Source: Rhizophagus sp. LPA8_4_AMF (Eukaryota; Glomeromycota; Glomeromycetes; Glomerales; Glomeraceae). From it: DNA of 45,580 bases. The first letter of the stretch is position 1; every line of letters begins with the position of its first letter. Where the stretch lies: NCBI GenBank assembly GCA_021464525.1, contig JADRCO010000174.1, positions 1 to 45,580 of the forward strand, written 5' to 3'. The notes under the pieces were generated by a model, which was not told where the DNA came from, ran no database searches, and worked only from the letters and a program-made list of their open reading frames with translations. Shown in pieces: positions 11,609 through 24,500 of this stretch. The translations under genes were made by a program, and so were the position numbers.

Positions 11609-14600
11609 ATGGCAACTACTTATTTACGTCCTTTAACAAACCCAAAACGGGTCAAACTTGTATCAACCTGTGACGTTTGTAAAAACCGTAAAGTTAAATG
11701 TGATAAAGAGCGACCAGAATGTGGAACTTGTAAGAAAACTAATCGAAAATGTAGTTATACTTATGCGGCTCTTACAGAGTCAATAAGAGAAAAACAGAGC
11801 GGTGGTTTTAAGTCACAATCTGATTTTAATTTTCTTCAAACCCAATTAAATAATTTACAAAATATACAATTTGGACAATTATATGAAGAATCGGGTTATT
11901 TATCGATGGCTTCAAGAGGTTTCGGTGAAATTAATGATAATAACATTACTGGAATATTAGCGATGCCAATGACTTCAATGGCAACGAATGTTAATGATTA
12001 CAATAGTTTTGTATGTTATTCTGCTTATTAAAATAATTGTTATCTCTTCTTTTTTTTTTTTAAAAAAAAAAAAATAATAATAATTATAGTCTTTTTTTTT
12101 AAATAAATAGGATGCAACATCATTAATTACATCCGAAGTTTTGCAAAATTCTTCAAATGTTGCATCATCAATTCAGAGGAATGTTGAACAATGTCAAGTA
12201 TGCATTTAGTTATCTTTGGCTCTACTTTAAAAATAATAATCCATCATTAATTTAATATTTTTAAATTCGTCGATAGTACGATCCTACATATTTTTCAAAT
12301 TATGTCGATTATTCCACAATTACACAGGAGCAACAACAAAATTTATATCAAAATCAATCAACTGAACTAATTCAACCAATTCAATCGCAACAAACTCAAC
12401 AAACCCAACAAAATCAACAAAATCAACAACAAAATCAACAGTTTCAACAAAATCAACAAAATCAACAACAAAATCAACAGATACAATACACAGATCAAGA
12501 AATGACTTTTGATGATACAATTATGGATGAGCTTGCTTCTGATGTCGAGAATTTAAAACTTTATGAGTCAACGAGATATATTGGAGAAGGTTCATTACTA
12601 ATGTTTGAAGGAGAAAATGATGGAGAGTTGATCATACCTCAGATGCAACAGGATTTATCGAAAGTTGATAATTCATTAAAAATTTTACCAAATGAAGATA
12701 CTATCGAAGAGTTGATAAATTTATATTTTAAGGTATTTATTTAATTAAATTAAAAAATTGAAATAAATATTAAGTATTAACTTATGAATTTTTTTCTTTC
12801 TTCCTTTTTTAGCATATTCATCGATATTTTCCCGCATTAAAACAACAGACTGTGTGGAATGCCGTTCGAGACTTTAATAAACCACAACATTTGCTCTTGT
12901 TGAATTGTATTTTTTTTACGGCTTCACCTTTTCATGAAGATCCAAACAAGAGAGATGGAAGAATATATTTTCATAGGGCCGAATGTAATTATTATTTTTT
13001 TTTTTAAAAAAAAAAAAATCGGCTTGTTTATTCCAAAACTAATATTTTTATTGCTTTACAAGCTTTGCTTTACGAATATTGTACACAGCCACACGCTCTT
13101 ACTGTGATGTCTATTATTATACTGGGACGTCACAATAAACAGGTATTTGATTTTTTCAGTAGTTTTTAAAGACGTATATGATGACCGTCCCAATCTACGT
13201 GATTTATATACTCCGTATCCTTTCACAACAACCGTATTAAAATTATAGGTCGGAGCAAATTGGATGTACAGTGGTATCGCAACAAAAATGCTATTTGAAC
13301 TTGGTTTACATCGCAAGCTCAAGGTTTCAAAAATTAAACATAAAGAAGTGTTACAATCAAGAAATGAAGCATTTTGGATGAGTTTTATTTCTGAAAAGTA
13401 AAGCATTCTTATCTTTATTAAAAAAAAGTGTTATTTATATATACAATAATTTTTATTTTTATTTATTTTATTCTTACTTTAGCTTTGTTTCGGCCACATA
13501 TGGACGTCCTAATATGATTGATGAGTCAGATTGTGATGTTGATGTGCCTGATATGCCGTCAAATCCATATCCAATGGATGAAAAGACTAGACTTGAAATA
13601 GCTTATATTCATTTAATTAATCTTAGTAGGATCTGTGCAAGAGTACGCAAGTATATGCATGCAGCGTCAAGACAAAGATTTTTAATGCAAGAAGACGAAA
13701 ATAAATTTAGAGTCTTAGATGCCGCACTTGCAAGTTGGTTCCATTCCTTACCAGAATGGTTAAGGTTTAATGAAATTAATAAAGATTCAAACGATGTTTT
13801 ATTAAATGGAATTGGAGGTTAGCTTACAATTTTAAATTAATTAATTCATTTTGGTAATTATTAATATAAATTATGTGCATTTTCTTTTTAGGTGATTTAT
13901 ATATCTTTTATTATGCAATTTTGATTCTTTTACATAGCAAATATTTAAACCCTCCAGAGGAATGTGATATAAATGCATCAAATTCGCACACAATTTGTAT
14001 ACAATCTGCTACGATTATAGTTCATTGCCTTGAAGTATTACTTGAAAAACACCCAGACTTTTTTGCTTTTGCGGTACATGGTCCATTTGCAATTAATCCA
14101 GCAAATCGAGTATTTTCTTGGCAAGCAAAATATTCTGAAAATAAAAAAGCAAAAGAAATGCTTAAGCGACTTGAAATTTTAAAAAATAGAATCGCCATAG
14201 TGTCTAAAGGTTATGATCGTGGTAGAGTTGATGGTAATGAAGGTATATTAACAGAATGGTTAGGAATTCCAACTCCTCGAAATAAGATAAATGGTGAAGT
14301 AATTATTCCAAGAGAATGGGAAGTTTTCATTGCTGATGATGATAGAAATTTGAGAAGACAATATAGTTTGATTGCCAGGAAACAATCTGGCGGACCTTTT
14401 ATGCCCAGAAGGAAAACATCAAGTTATTCAAGAGCAATGAGTACGAATAGTAATTCTTCAATTTATATGAAAGGTGTTAGATTAAATTCGGGTTATGATT
14501 ATATGAATTCAAGTCAAAATATGGATGATTTTAATTTTATATTTAAAACGGAAAAAAGTTTTGATTTTTCAGCATTTTCGCAACCATCAGATCAAAATTT

Positions 14601-15432
14601 TAATTTACCTAGAGTCACATTAGATGGTGTACTTGTTGAAGAACCAGAACAATTTGATCATAAACAATTTGGTGGAGGTTCACAATATCATACACCTCTA
14701 CAACAATCACCTCAATTACAACCACAACAATTTAATTCACCTTATCATTCACCATCTCAACAATCTCCACAACTTCATGCTTCAGATTTTTATACGCCAC
14801 TTAATCTTTCGCCACAGCTTAATCCTGAAGATTATAATTCCCCTTATCAGGAATCACCTCAGTTACAACCAGAAGACTATGGCAATTCTTCGCAGTTGAA
14901 CCATTTTGATTCTCCACATTTACAAGATTCATCGCAGTATAATTCACCACAACTTCACCCACAACAATATCACTCGCCACAGGTACAAGATCAACAACAT
15001 AGCACACCATTGCAACAGTCACCACTTTTATCACATGAGGAATTTGATTTAAAACATACAATCATGATGTCGCCACAGCAATTTTATGATCAGATTGATA
15101 ATAAAAATATTTTAAATTCCAATAATGATAACAATAATTTGGCTTGGACACCTCCATCTGAATGGAACCAATCCAATAATAATCATGATAATAATATTAA
15201 CTCATCGTCATTATTAAATTCAGGAGTAAATACATTGTTAACGCCTCCATCAGATTTTTTATCTGAAACTTCTTTAGATGATATCACAGATGATGGATTT
15301 TGGCACGTATTACATAATGAAAATAATAATCATCTTGGAAATTCACCTTTAATAGATGGTAGTGGACTATCAGACGGTTTAAATGAGAATGAAAATGAAG
15401 ATGGTTTAGGAATTTCTATAGAGAACAAATAG
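11609..15432 (+). CDS. Zn2Cys6 transcription factor with fungal-specific TF domain, 8 exons
   Basis: Gal4-type nuclear regulator. Exons are 11609-12010, 12111-12197, 12277-12732, 12813-12984, 13063-13142, 13249-13397, 13483-13817 and 13892-15432 (1073 aa, all in phase). Start is the first ATG (MATTYLRPL). The binuclear zinc cluster has Cys 21, 24, 31, 38, 41 and 48 (C-x2-C-x6-C-x6-C-x2-C-x6-C), with basic residues between. A Gln/Asn-rich stretch occupies about residues 180-235. The middle-homology (Fungal_trans) domain runs from about 316 to 600, with HALTVMSIIILGRHNKQVG, WMYSGIATKMLFELGLHRK and NFVSATYGRPN. The C-terminal half is low complexity: residues about 825-945 hold degenerate SPQLxPxxYxSP repeats with 14 S/T-P pairs, followed by Asn-rich acidic sequence, a plausible activation region. 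Targets are not predictable from sequence; resemblance is to XlnR-type regulators in general. Confidence 0.9.
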
Positions 15433-16171
15433 TTTAACCTTTCTTTTGAAAGACTTTTACAATTTATTTATTTATTTAAATCCTTTCTCTAAAATTATTA
15501 TAAGTAAAATAGAAAAAAACAAATTTTTTTGTAAAATTCAATTCGTCATACATTATTTAAGTTATTTATTTATATAATTTATTGAAGTAGATAAAATAAA
15601 TTTCTGCAGCTTATGTATAATATTTTATACATTTCGAGCAAATCCGGATCTATAAATCGCGCATTTAATATAATTATCTCTAATATGCTCGCGAATTAGT
15701 AATATTATGAGAATAGAAATATTAGGTTTATAATTTATTGAAAAGATTTGAGAAAATTGTGAAAATATGAGAGTTGTGAATTTTTAAGAGAATTAGAGAG
15801 TATTGAAAATAATATGAATTAAAACTTGGGAGACTAACACCTAAGCAATATCTCGCTAAGCCCCACGCAAAGAAACTTTTTCAAACTAATTAAGTTCGAG
15901 TTCTAAGAGATTCTATTATTCTATTTTATTTCCGCATAAAAAATTTATTTTTGCGGTCGTCATGTTATCCCACTGCGTTTCTACAGAAAGAAATTTAAGG
16001 TTCTTCCAAAAAAAAGTCGAAATTGCTTTAAATGGAAAAAACTCATAAAAAATGAATCTTTTGTTCAACCGCCAAGCGGTGGCAAAAGTCTTGAAATGAG
16101 AATTTGACAAGTGGACTAATGTCCACAAAACGCGTTAATCGTGGTCATCAAATAAATTTTTTTATTTTCAT

Positions 16172-16190
16172 CCAATTAAAATATGCCACG
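16172..16190 (+). promoter_or_regulatory. Perfect ERSE-type element CCAAT-N9-CCACG
   Basis: CCAAT at 16172-16176, exactly nine bases, then CCACG at 16186-16190. This is the exact consensus of the mammalian ER stress response element, where NF-Y binds CCAAT and ATF6 or XBP1 binds CCACG. It lies 87 bp before the start codon of a KDEL-bearing disulfide isomerase, a classic unfolded-protein-response target. That the fungus uses it is inference; yeast uses a different element bound by Hac1. Confidence 0.55.
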
Positions 16191-16244
16191 AAACAAGATG
16201 AAAAAAGTATAAAATTATGTTAAGATATTCATTCGCCTTCTCTT

Positions 16245-16250
16245 TATAAA
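16245..16250 (+). promoter_or_regulatory. Possible TATA box of the disulfide isomerase gene
   Basis: TATAAA lies 27 bp before the start codon and 54 bp after the ERSE-like element. The short distance to the ATG would need a very short leader, so it could equally be chance in AT-rich DNA. Confidence 0.25.
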
Positions 16251-16277
16251 TCCTAACTTTTAGTAAATATTAAAAAA

Positions 16278-18166
16278 ATGATACATTACTCTATGAAAAC
16301 GCTTTCAACTGCAACTTTTTTATTATTATTTGTTAGTTTACCATGTATTCTGGCATTATATGACCCAAACGGTCCAGTTACATTATTAACAGAAAAAAAC
16401 TTTCGCGATGAAGTTTTATTGACAGAGGTAAATATATGCATATATTTTTTGTTCTAAAGTGTCCAATTTAACGTGTTTTATTTATTTATATGTAATTTTA
16501 GCAAGTTGTTTTAGTGGAATTTTTCGCGCCTTGGTGTGGACATTGCCAAAAGTATATATTTATGTGTAGTACTTTAATTTCTATTGTTAAGTGAATTAAG
16601 TTAACGTGAATTTTTTTGATTTTTTTTATTGTAGCCTTGCACCAGAATATAAGAAAGCTGCGGAGAATCTTAAAGGTCTCGTAAAAGTGGCAGCTGTGGA
16701 TTGTGATGACCAATCAAATCGAAATGTTTGTTCTGCTTACGATGTTAAAGGTAAATTAAACGATGCTTCGTTTATTTCATTTATTTACCTATTTAAATAA
16801 AAATATATAAAATTTATACATTGTTTTAGGATTTCCAACGATAAAATTGTTCCCAAGTCAAGCAGTACCAGATAAAAAGAATCCTGGTTCATTCCTTAAA
16901 AAAGCCAAAGGTACACAGATAAATAAATAAAATAAATAAAATAATATATATTAATATTAGCATTTAAATTTCTTTAGAATATAATGGAGCAAGAACAGCA
17001 AAAGCGATTGTAGAATTTGCACTTTCTGAAATACCTTCCTTTGTACAACCAATTTCCGATAAAAACCCGACAAAGAAAACGTTGACTATGGATGAATTCT
17101 TAGCTAAAGATGTATGTACCGTTAACCATATTTTATATATAAAAAATTCTTTTTTGGAGAATCAATTATAACGTACTAATTGGAATTTATTTAATATTAT
17201 TAGAATAAAACATTATCAAAAATTATATTGTTCACAAATAAAGAAAAAACGACCCATTTATATAAAGCATTATCAGTAGAATTTCATAACCGTTTACTTT
17301 TAGGAGAAGCTAGACAAAAAGAATCTCAAATTATTGAAAGATTTAATATAAAAAAATTTCCAACATTAATCGCAATTGATAAACAGACCGATGAACCTAC
17401 AGAATACACAGCAGGTAAAATATGTTAAATTTTTTTTTTATTTTGTAAATATATACTAATACTAATATTAAATATTTTGATTATTTAGAGAAATTTAATT
17501 ACGAAAACTTGGCCAAGTTTTTAAATAAATTTGCTTTGCCAAAAACAAAACCTCCTTATTCTGAAGAGAAAAAAGAGAAAAAAGAGAAAAAGAGAGAGCC
17601 TGAAATAGAACTTGAACCATGTAATTCTATTTTTATTCGTTTAGGAAAAGCTTGAGTCAAAATCTAAAACTGATTTAAAATTAATTTTTTTTTTTATAGA
17701 CAATCCTGAAATAATAAACGCAAATTCGCAGGAAATCCTTGATAAAGAATGTTTGTCAAAGCCAACAGGATTGTGCATTTTTACATTTTTACCACTGGAA
17801 TCAGAATTTGAAGAATCCGTTAAAGAGCACGAATCAAATATTCAAATATTAAAAACGGTTAAAGAAAAACTTCACAAAGAATTCGGAAATTCGATTTATT
17901 TACGATTTTTATGGTTTAATTCAATAGATTGTGGTTCAAAAAAATTAATTCAGGATTTTAAGTTGGCAGACGTTTTTCCAGCTTTAATGGTATTAAATCC
18001 AAATAGAAAGGTATATAAACCTTACCTTGGACCATTTGACGAAGAAGGTATTGAAAAGTTTTTAAAAGATGTAGTTAAGGGTAGAGTAAAAAGTTATGGA
18101 TACAATTTTAATGTTACTTTAAATGATGATGATGAGAAAAAGGAACATAAAAAAGATGAATTATAA
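16278..18166 (+). CDS. Protein disulfide isomerase, Mpd1/P5 (PDIA6)-like, KDEL-terminated, 8 exons
   Basis: ER-lumen thiol oxidoreductase. Exons are 16278-16427, 16502-16551, 16635-16750, 16830-16910, 16978-17111, 17204-17414, 17489-17620 and 17700-18166 (446 aa, all in phase). Residues 1-25 form a signal peptide with a hydrophobic core (FLLLFVSLPCILA). A thioredoxin domain follows with the active site W-C62-G-H-C65 and cis-Pro108 in GFPT. NGARTAKAIVEFALSEIP matches the end of the first domain in fungal P5/Mpd1 proteins. A second thioredoxin-like region (about 150-235) keeps a FPTL cis-Pro motif but has no CxxC. After a charged KKEKKEKK linker, a third domain resembles the C-terminal non-catalytic domain of P5. 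The protein ends KKDEL, so the KDEL receptor should retain it. Animal P5 normally has two CGHC sites; here only one is present. The upstream ERSE-like element suggests stress induction. Confidence 0.92.
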
Positions 18167-18562
18167 AAAATATTTTGCAAAAAAAAATAGTAATATAATA
18201 GAAATTAATACGTGATATAGTAATTTTCTCTAAAAAATGAACCTTTAATTGAATTTCAATTATAAATTGTAGGATTGTATTTTATTAAAATTTTATATTA
18301 AGATTAGAATTTAATGTAATTATTAAATGTAAGAACTATTTCTAGTAATAATAAAAAGTTCAATTTTACGAGTTTCTTTTGCTGTCTAGATATTACAAAA
18401 TCTTTTAAAAGTATTCAAAATTACTGATGTTTGTAAAGTTTTATATTAGAATTAAAATATAAAGAATACTAAACTAAATGAGAGAAATTAAGAAAATTAA
18501 GAGAAAAATTATATTAATTTTGTTAATAAAAGAATTAATAAATAAAATAATCTAAGAAAAAT
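18167..18562. other. Convergent 3' intergenic spacer
   Basis: About 400 bp between the converging 3' ends of the disulfide isomerase (+) and RalGAP alpha (-) genes. It is AT-rich with AATAAA-like sequences on both strands, consistent with polyadenylation regions. Nothing coding is seen. Confidence 0.6.
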
Positions 18563-21500
18563 CTATATAGGCAAATCATTAGTAAAAAAAATTTTACTAA
18601 TAAAACTTTCATAAGAATTATTATTTTTTGAACTCTTTTTATATTTATTCATTATCATATTAATATCTGAAGATCTCTGCAAATAAGGATGCTGATAAAT
18701 TGTATTAATGCTTGCACGAAATGCATGTATGGTAGTCATTCTCACTAATGGCCCTAATAAATTTTTTGTAACCACCATACCATTCAATAAAGGCCCAAAT
18801 GGCGGGATTTTATTATCACGATAAACTTCTACATTGTATAACTCAATATTTTGGCTACCAGTATTCGCAGATAATGGTGATATGATTATTTGAACGTTAC
18901 CAAAATCTCCTCCTATTGTAGATTTTCGATATTCTCTATAATGTTCATTCCATATTATATGCACATGATCATTTCCTACGTGCCGTTTCTAATCAAAAGA
19001 AAAAAAATGATAAAATTAACTAACAAAGTACTTTTAAAATAACAATTAAAGACACCTTATAATACCTTTCGAAGTTGCTTTAAATCTGTAGGATCTGTTG
19101 GCATTCTTGTTACATCATGAAATATTATTTCCAAGGTAGAATTACAATAATAAATTGAAGTTGTTCCATTTGTAGAATTTCTTTCTAGTCCACCAAGATA
19201 TCCTGGATGAGTAGCTAAATCAATTTCCCACCCAAGACTTGTAACAAATTCGTCATATTCCTTACTTCCATTCGTGTTATGTAAAATAGACTGTTCATCT
19301 TCTTGTCCTGATCCAACATATAATAAAGCAACCTTTATACATTCACGTGAATATTTCTTATCAAGTAATCGGATATCTCGGTATAATGCTGGACCTTTAT
19401 CAAGCATACTTATTGATCCATCTTTAAATGTATCAGGATTTAACCATCCAATATGACTTAAAAATAATCGACATTGTTGATAAGGTTCCAGTGGCTTTTC
19501 TGCTTCTGGAGGTATAACCGGTAAAAATGCTTTTGATAATGAAAAGTCAGCTCCAAGTGATAAATGTGACGTAGACCTTGAATACAATGGATTTCTTGAA
19601 AGTTGTTCAGAAATTTTATTTCTATTATTTCTATTACTTTTATTTTCGGTCACTTGGTTCATGCTATTTCGTAGTGACATAATATTTTTGTACCAAGATG
19701 ATCTAAAAATAAAAAATTATAATTAATTTATTACATTTATCGGTTCGAGAAACACTTTAAACAATAATAAAACTCTATTCGATTCAATAATAAGGCTTAT
19801 AACTTACGCTTGACTGCCTGTAGAATTAACATAAAGTATTTCTTCTTGAATGTGCCTATCCAATTCTTTCTCAAATTCAGTTTGGAAGCCATCTGTTATC
19901 ATTTCCGAGGAATCTAATAAAGTCTCTGATAACGATGTGTGCTCGCTCACGCTTTAAATAACATTAACAATATTTACATTAATTTCGTTAAAGGATAAAA
20001 TTAATTTTTTGAAAAAAAAAAAAAAATACTTACTAATACAACAAATTACTCAACATATCAGATTGTTCGTTATTACAATTTTCGGTCCAAACAGGTATTC
20101 TATTTTTATCTTTGTAAAAATTACTTGTTCGATTACGTGATTTTGTCTTTGAATTTCTATATTAGTAGATACAAAATATATATATATAAGTACAAGTGAC
20201 GCAATATTAATTTTTAATTTTAATGATTGCGTATGCAAGATAAAATAAAAGGGCAAGACAAATAAAAAAAACAAGATTAATAAAACGTACGATAATTTTG
20301 ATTTCGATGAAGTTGGTTCAACTTTGATATTAGGTCTCAATGTCATACATTTTGTAATTTCAGAATGGTCCGAGTCACTACCTTGTTTTGAATAAGGAAC
20401 AAAATATCCTTTGTAAAATAACTCAGTATCCCAAGTATAACGGCCAGTCATATCACGAATTATCAAACGCGATCCTAAACAAAGATTCGGAATATATTTT
20501 AGATAAGAATCCTTCCAAGTTATGAATATAAAAGATTGTACGTACTTGAACTTTCTTCTGGCATTTCAATCACAGTGATAATAGTCCTACCATTAAAAGA
20601 AAAATATTGATAGTGTTCAGCACATTCATCATCTTTAGTGTCGGATCCTATTGGGCCAGTTAAAGTGCTGTATGTTTAAAGTATCAAATTATTAAACGAT
20701 TAATTTCATGGTTTTTTTTCTAATTTTATTATCGAATAATTCAGATTACAAACCTGTTTATTGTTGCAGGACCATAAAAAGGAGCAAAATTGTCAAAATG
20801 ATGTGTCAAATGCAATAATACACACTCAGCAACTTCCTATAAATAATAAAATAATTCATTTAATATAATTATTCAAAAGAATAATAAAATATGATATTAG
20901 TATACCTTAACAAAATTTTCATCCTCGATATCATTTTCAATGCCAACTTGAACATAAGTTTCGCTACTGAGATTTATTCCTAATGAAATTCTGCGCGCCG
21001 ATTTTTTGAATCTCAATTTTGTTTCCTTTCCTCGATTCCTAAATGGAGCAGGATACACTTTCTTGTAATAATTTAATGATTCCGCCTAATAGAAAATAAA
21101 ACAAGAAATTCAAACTCAATAATAAATACAAATTATAATAAACAAATAAACTTTTAAGGTATAATTTTTCTCATACTCCACGATCTTCAAATGCCAAGTC
21201 GATCACATCAAGAACTAGCTGACATAAATCAGTATCTGTGAAAATGGATGAAGGAATCACCATCAACCACTCAAGAAGACAATAAAACAGCTTGGCTATT
21301 ATAAATCCTAAATTTAAAAAAGAAGTTAGTATTGTCCTTTCTATAACAAGTAATCAAATTTAATATAAACATACCTCTTCCATTTCTCGTAGTTGCTTTT
21401 TGTATCGTAATATGTTCATCCAGAGCTCCAATTAAATTAGCAAAAACATCTTGGAGAACCATGATATATATCTATAAAATAATAACACAATTAGTTATAT

Positions 21501-24500
21501 TGTAATTAAGATACCAATTCCAAATCAGATAAAAAAAATAGTTACCTCTCCATTATCGGACCACATTGAAAAATTTTGTGCAAATGTAACTAAGCAATCT
21601 GCAGCTGCTGAAACTACTGACAAATGACTCCAATATAACTGATCCAACATTGTTCGAAAACATTCTTTAACGACAGTCTTATGTGGCCTACAAATATTGA
21701 ATTAGTTTATGGATGTAAATGTATAAAAATACGGGCAATAGGTAAATACAAACCATATTGTTGCAGTAAGTTCATCAAATGCAAGTGTACAAATGCCGTA
21801 TAACAACATATTATGCATGTCATGATTTTTTATCGAATTTTCTGTCGACAATGAGTTGATCAATGCTTCTTTCAACATTAATCTTTCCTAAAATTCAAAA
21901 AGTGAAAATCAGTTATTAAATAACTAATTAACCAAATAATAAACATTAATTTTTCATTTCACACTTACCTCAGAACATTTTTGACTATCCAACATACCGA
22001 AACCTGGTTCATCCAAATCGAATTGTTAAAGTTATTTAAATTTTTTTTTTTTTTTTTGCGGAATAAGAATTTTTACAGATTTACTTACGTATGAGTGAAC
22101 AAAGTACGGTAATAGCATTTTGTCTTGTAGAATCAGGAATTCTCTTCGAATCATGTTCAGATAATAAATTTCTTATTGATTCAATAAAAGGACGATAAAG
22201 AATATTAATTCCTGGAAGACCTTGAGAAAATAATTTTGTGGAATTATTTATTATTGCATAAGTTATAGTTCTATCAGAATCAGTTAACCCCTTCATCAAA
22301 GTACGATAGAGATCAGGATAATAAGATTTGTTAAACTCTTGATATCGACGAGACATAATTTTGCAAAGTCCACCATATGCTAATGCTCGCCCGGGTGAAA
22401 AGGCTCTATAAAAAAATAAACAATAATATAAATATTTTTTTTTAAAAAAAAATTAAAATGCATGAGTGTGTGAGACTTACAGTGGCAAGTCGCAAGCTTC
22501 GAGAAGCCAAGGAGCAAATTCATAAATCGGAGGAAGAGGAACATTTCCAAATTGATTATAGCAAACCTATTAATATCACATAAATATTTATCAATAAGTA
22601 AAATTCAAAAAAGGACCAAAAAATGAAATAAAAATTACCAATTCAAACAAATCTAACATATCTATTAAACACCTGATAGCATCAGTGTGATATGGAATAA
22701 TCTGAATACAATTCAAATTACCCAGAGAATAAAGCATGTTTCTCCATACTAATAATGAACTTTCAGCAGTCCATGATAATACATCAAGATTAACAAATTC
22801 TGGACTTCTAAAATTAGCCAAAGACATCGATAGTTTTTCATTACTGAAATTCGGTTGAGTGAAAAATACTGCCGAGGTTCGGTTTGACTAAATTAAAAAA
22901 AAATAATTTTTAATATTGCGAAACAAAATTTACCCCGAAAGCTAGAAGGAAGGGAAGCAATAGCCATAGCAAATAATCAAAGAATATATTACCTTGACTT
23001 CATTACCAATGTCACTACGAGCGTCAAAAAAATCGTCGTCATCATCATTTTCGTCTTCATCTGATGAAATGCTACCAGAATGCAAAGAGGAAGCAGTAGG
23101 TCCATGATTTCCAACACCTAACAATTTTGTATCTAATTGGTTCGTATCTGAATGCATACTCAAAGTTCGTCTTCCGGATTTACCATGCTCAAAAAAGTTC
23201 TTAGATGAACCAGGCGATGATAAATCGAAATCTTCACGTGAAGAAGTGCTGCCTGAAGATTTATGTTTTAATGAAAAATGTTTTGCACGATTCTTGGAAG
23301 GTTTTCGACGATGATGATGCCGTTCCAATGTTGAAAATTCTAAAAGACGTCGTTGTAACTCTACTTGATTAAGATCTACTTGATAAACATGCTTTGAAAG
23401 AATCTTTGTCAAACGCAACATGATTTTCTAAAAATAGAAGAATTTATAGATTGAATTTGCATGACTAAAAAATATTAAAATTATATAGAAAAAAGTATTA
23501 GATACTTACAGTCCACTGTGAAATTGTTTGATACCATCTTACACTAAAACTCAATTGAATTGCCAATTTATTCCATAACTCTGATGCTTGAAATTTTGAC
23601 CGAGTAAACGAGTATAATAATGTCTTAAATAAAAAAAAAAAAGAATTGAATATACTTATTGTTATCAATTGATACGATTAAGAATTTTCACTTACTTCAA
23701 TCAAATAATCGGCCAAATCATCAGCCAACATTACAGAAGGTATTGAAGCATACTTGTCACTATGGTTCATAATCTTTCTCTGAATATCTAAAAGTGACCT
23801 CAGTAAAGTTTCCCTAATATACAAAAAAGTCAATATTTAACATAAAAAGATATAATTATAAATTCAACGCGTACCAAGTTTCTAACTCCAATTCAATAGA
23901 ACTTTCAGTCATCATCGAACGATATAAAGACAAAACATCTCTATAAATAGAAACTTGTGCCTCCACCTCAATATTTGTCATTCCTTCATCAATAGTTAGG
24001 AATGAATGACCATCGAACACGAGATTTAGTAACTTTATGTATCTTCTAAGATAAATATTTGCATCTGAATAAGAGCTTGCAAATGACGTAGCGGATATCG
24101 GCGTCAGATTTGGAGTTGTGGATGCATCACTTTGACTTGTCGACGGGGATGAAAGAGGCAAATTTTGAAGAGATTTACGTAAAAAGGCTGGTCTTTCTTC
24201 TTCCTACAAATTAAAGAATTTTATGAGTTTGATAGAAAAATGGGAATTGCTTAATCTAAAACTCTAATTATATACTAACCCCACTTAGAATCCATACTCC
24301 TACTATATGAACTGCACCTCTAACGATATCTTTATAAAGTGGACTACCAGCTGGTAACATTAATGACTGCCTTACTATTTCATGTGCAAATTCACGATTC
24401 TCTGGAGCCAACACTATGGACTTTAAAATTGGTGTGGCAGGTGAAGGATATGAAGAGATTGTATCCGATGCACTATAGTTATCAAGGCAATGATGTATGA

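Larger units (their letters stand above)
15433..16277. other. Intergenic stretch upstream of the disulfide isomerase
   Basis: About 845 bp of AT-rich DNA. It carries the ER stress-like element at 16172-16190 and a TATAAA at 16245-16250. Nothing coding was seen on either strand. A short inverted repeat (ACCGC-CAA-GCGGT) lies near 16068-16080. Confidence 0.6.

Noticed and set aside
14624-15061. Overlapping frames on both strands within the transcription factor tail
   Set aside because: They are shadows of the repetitive Q/S/P-rich coding sequence in other frames.
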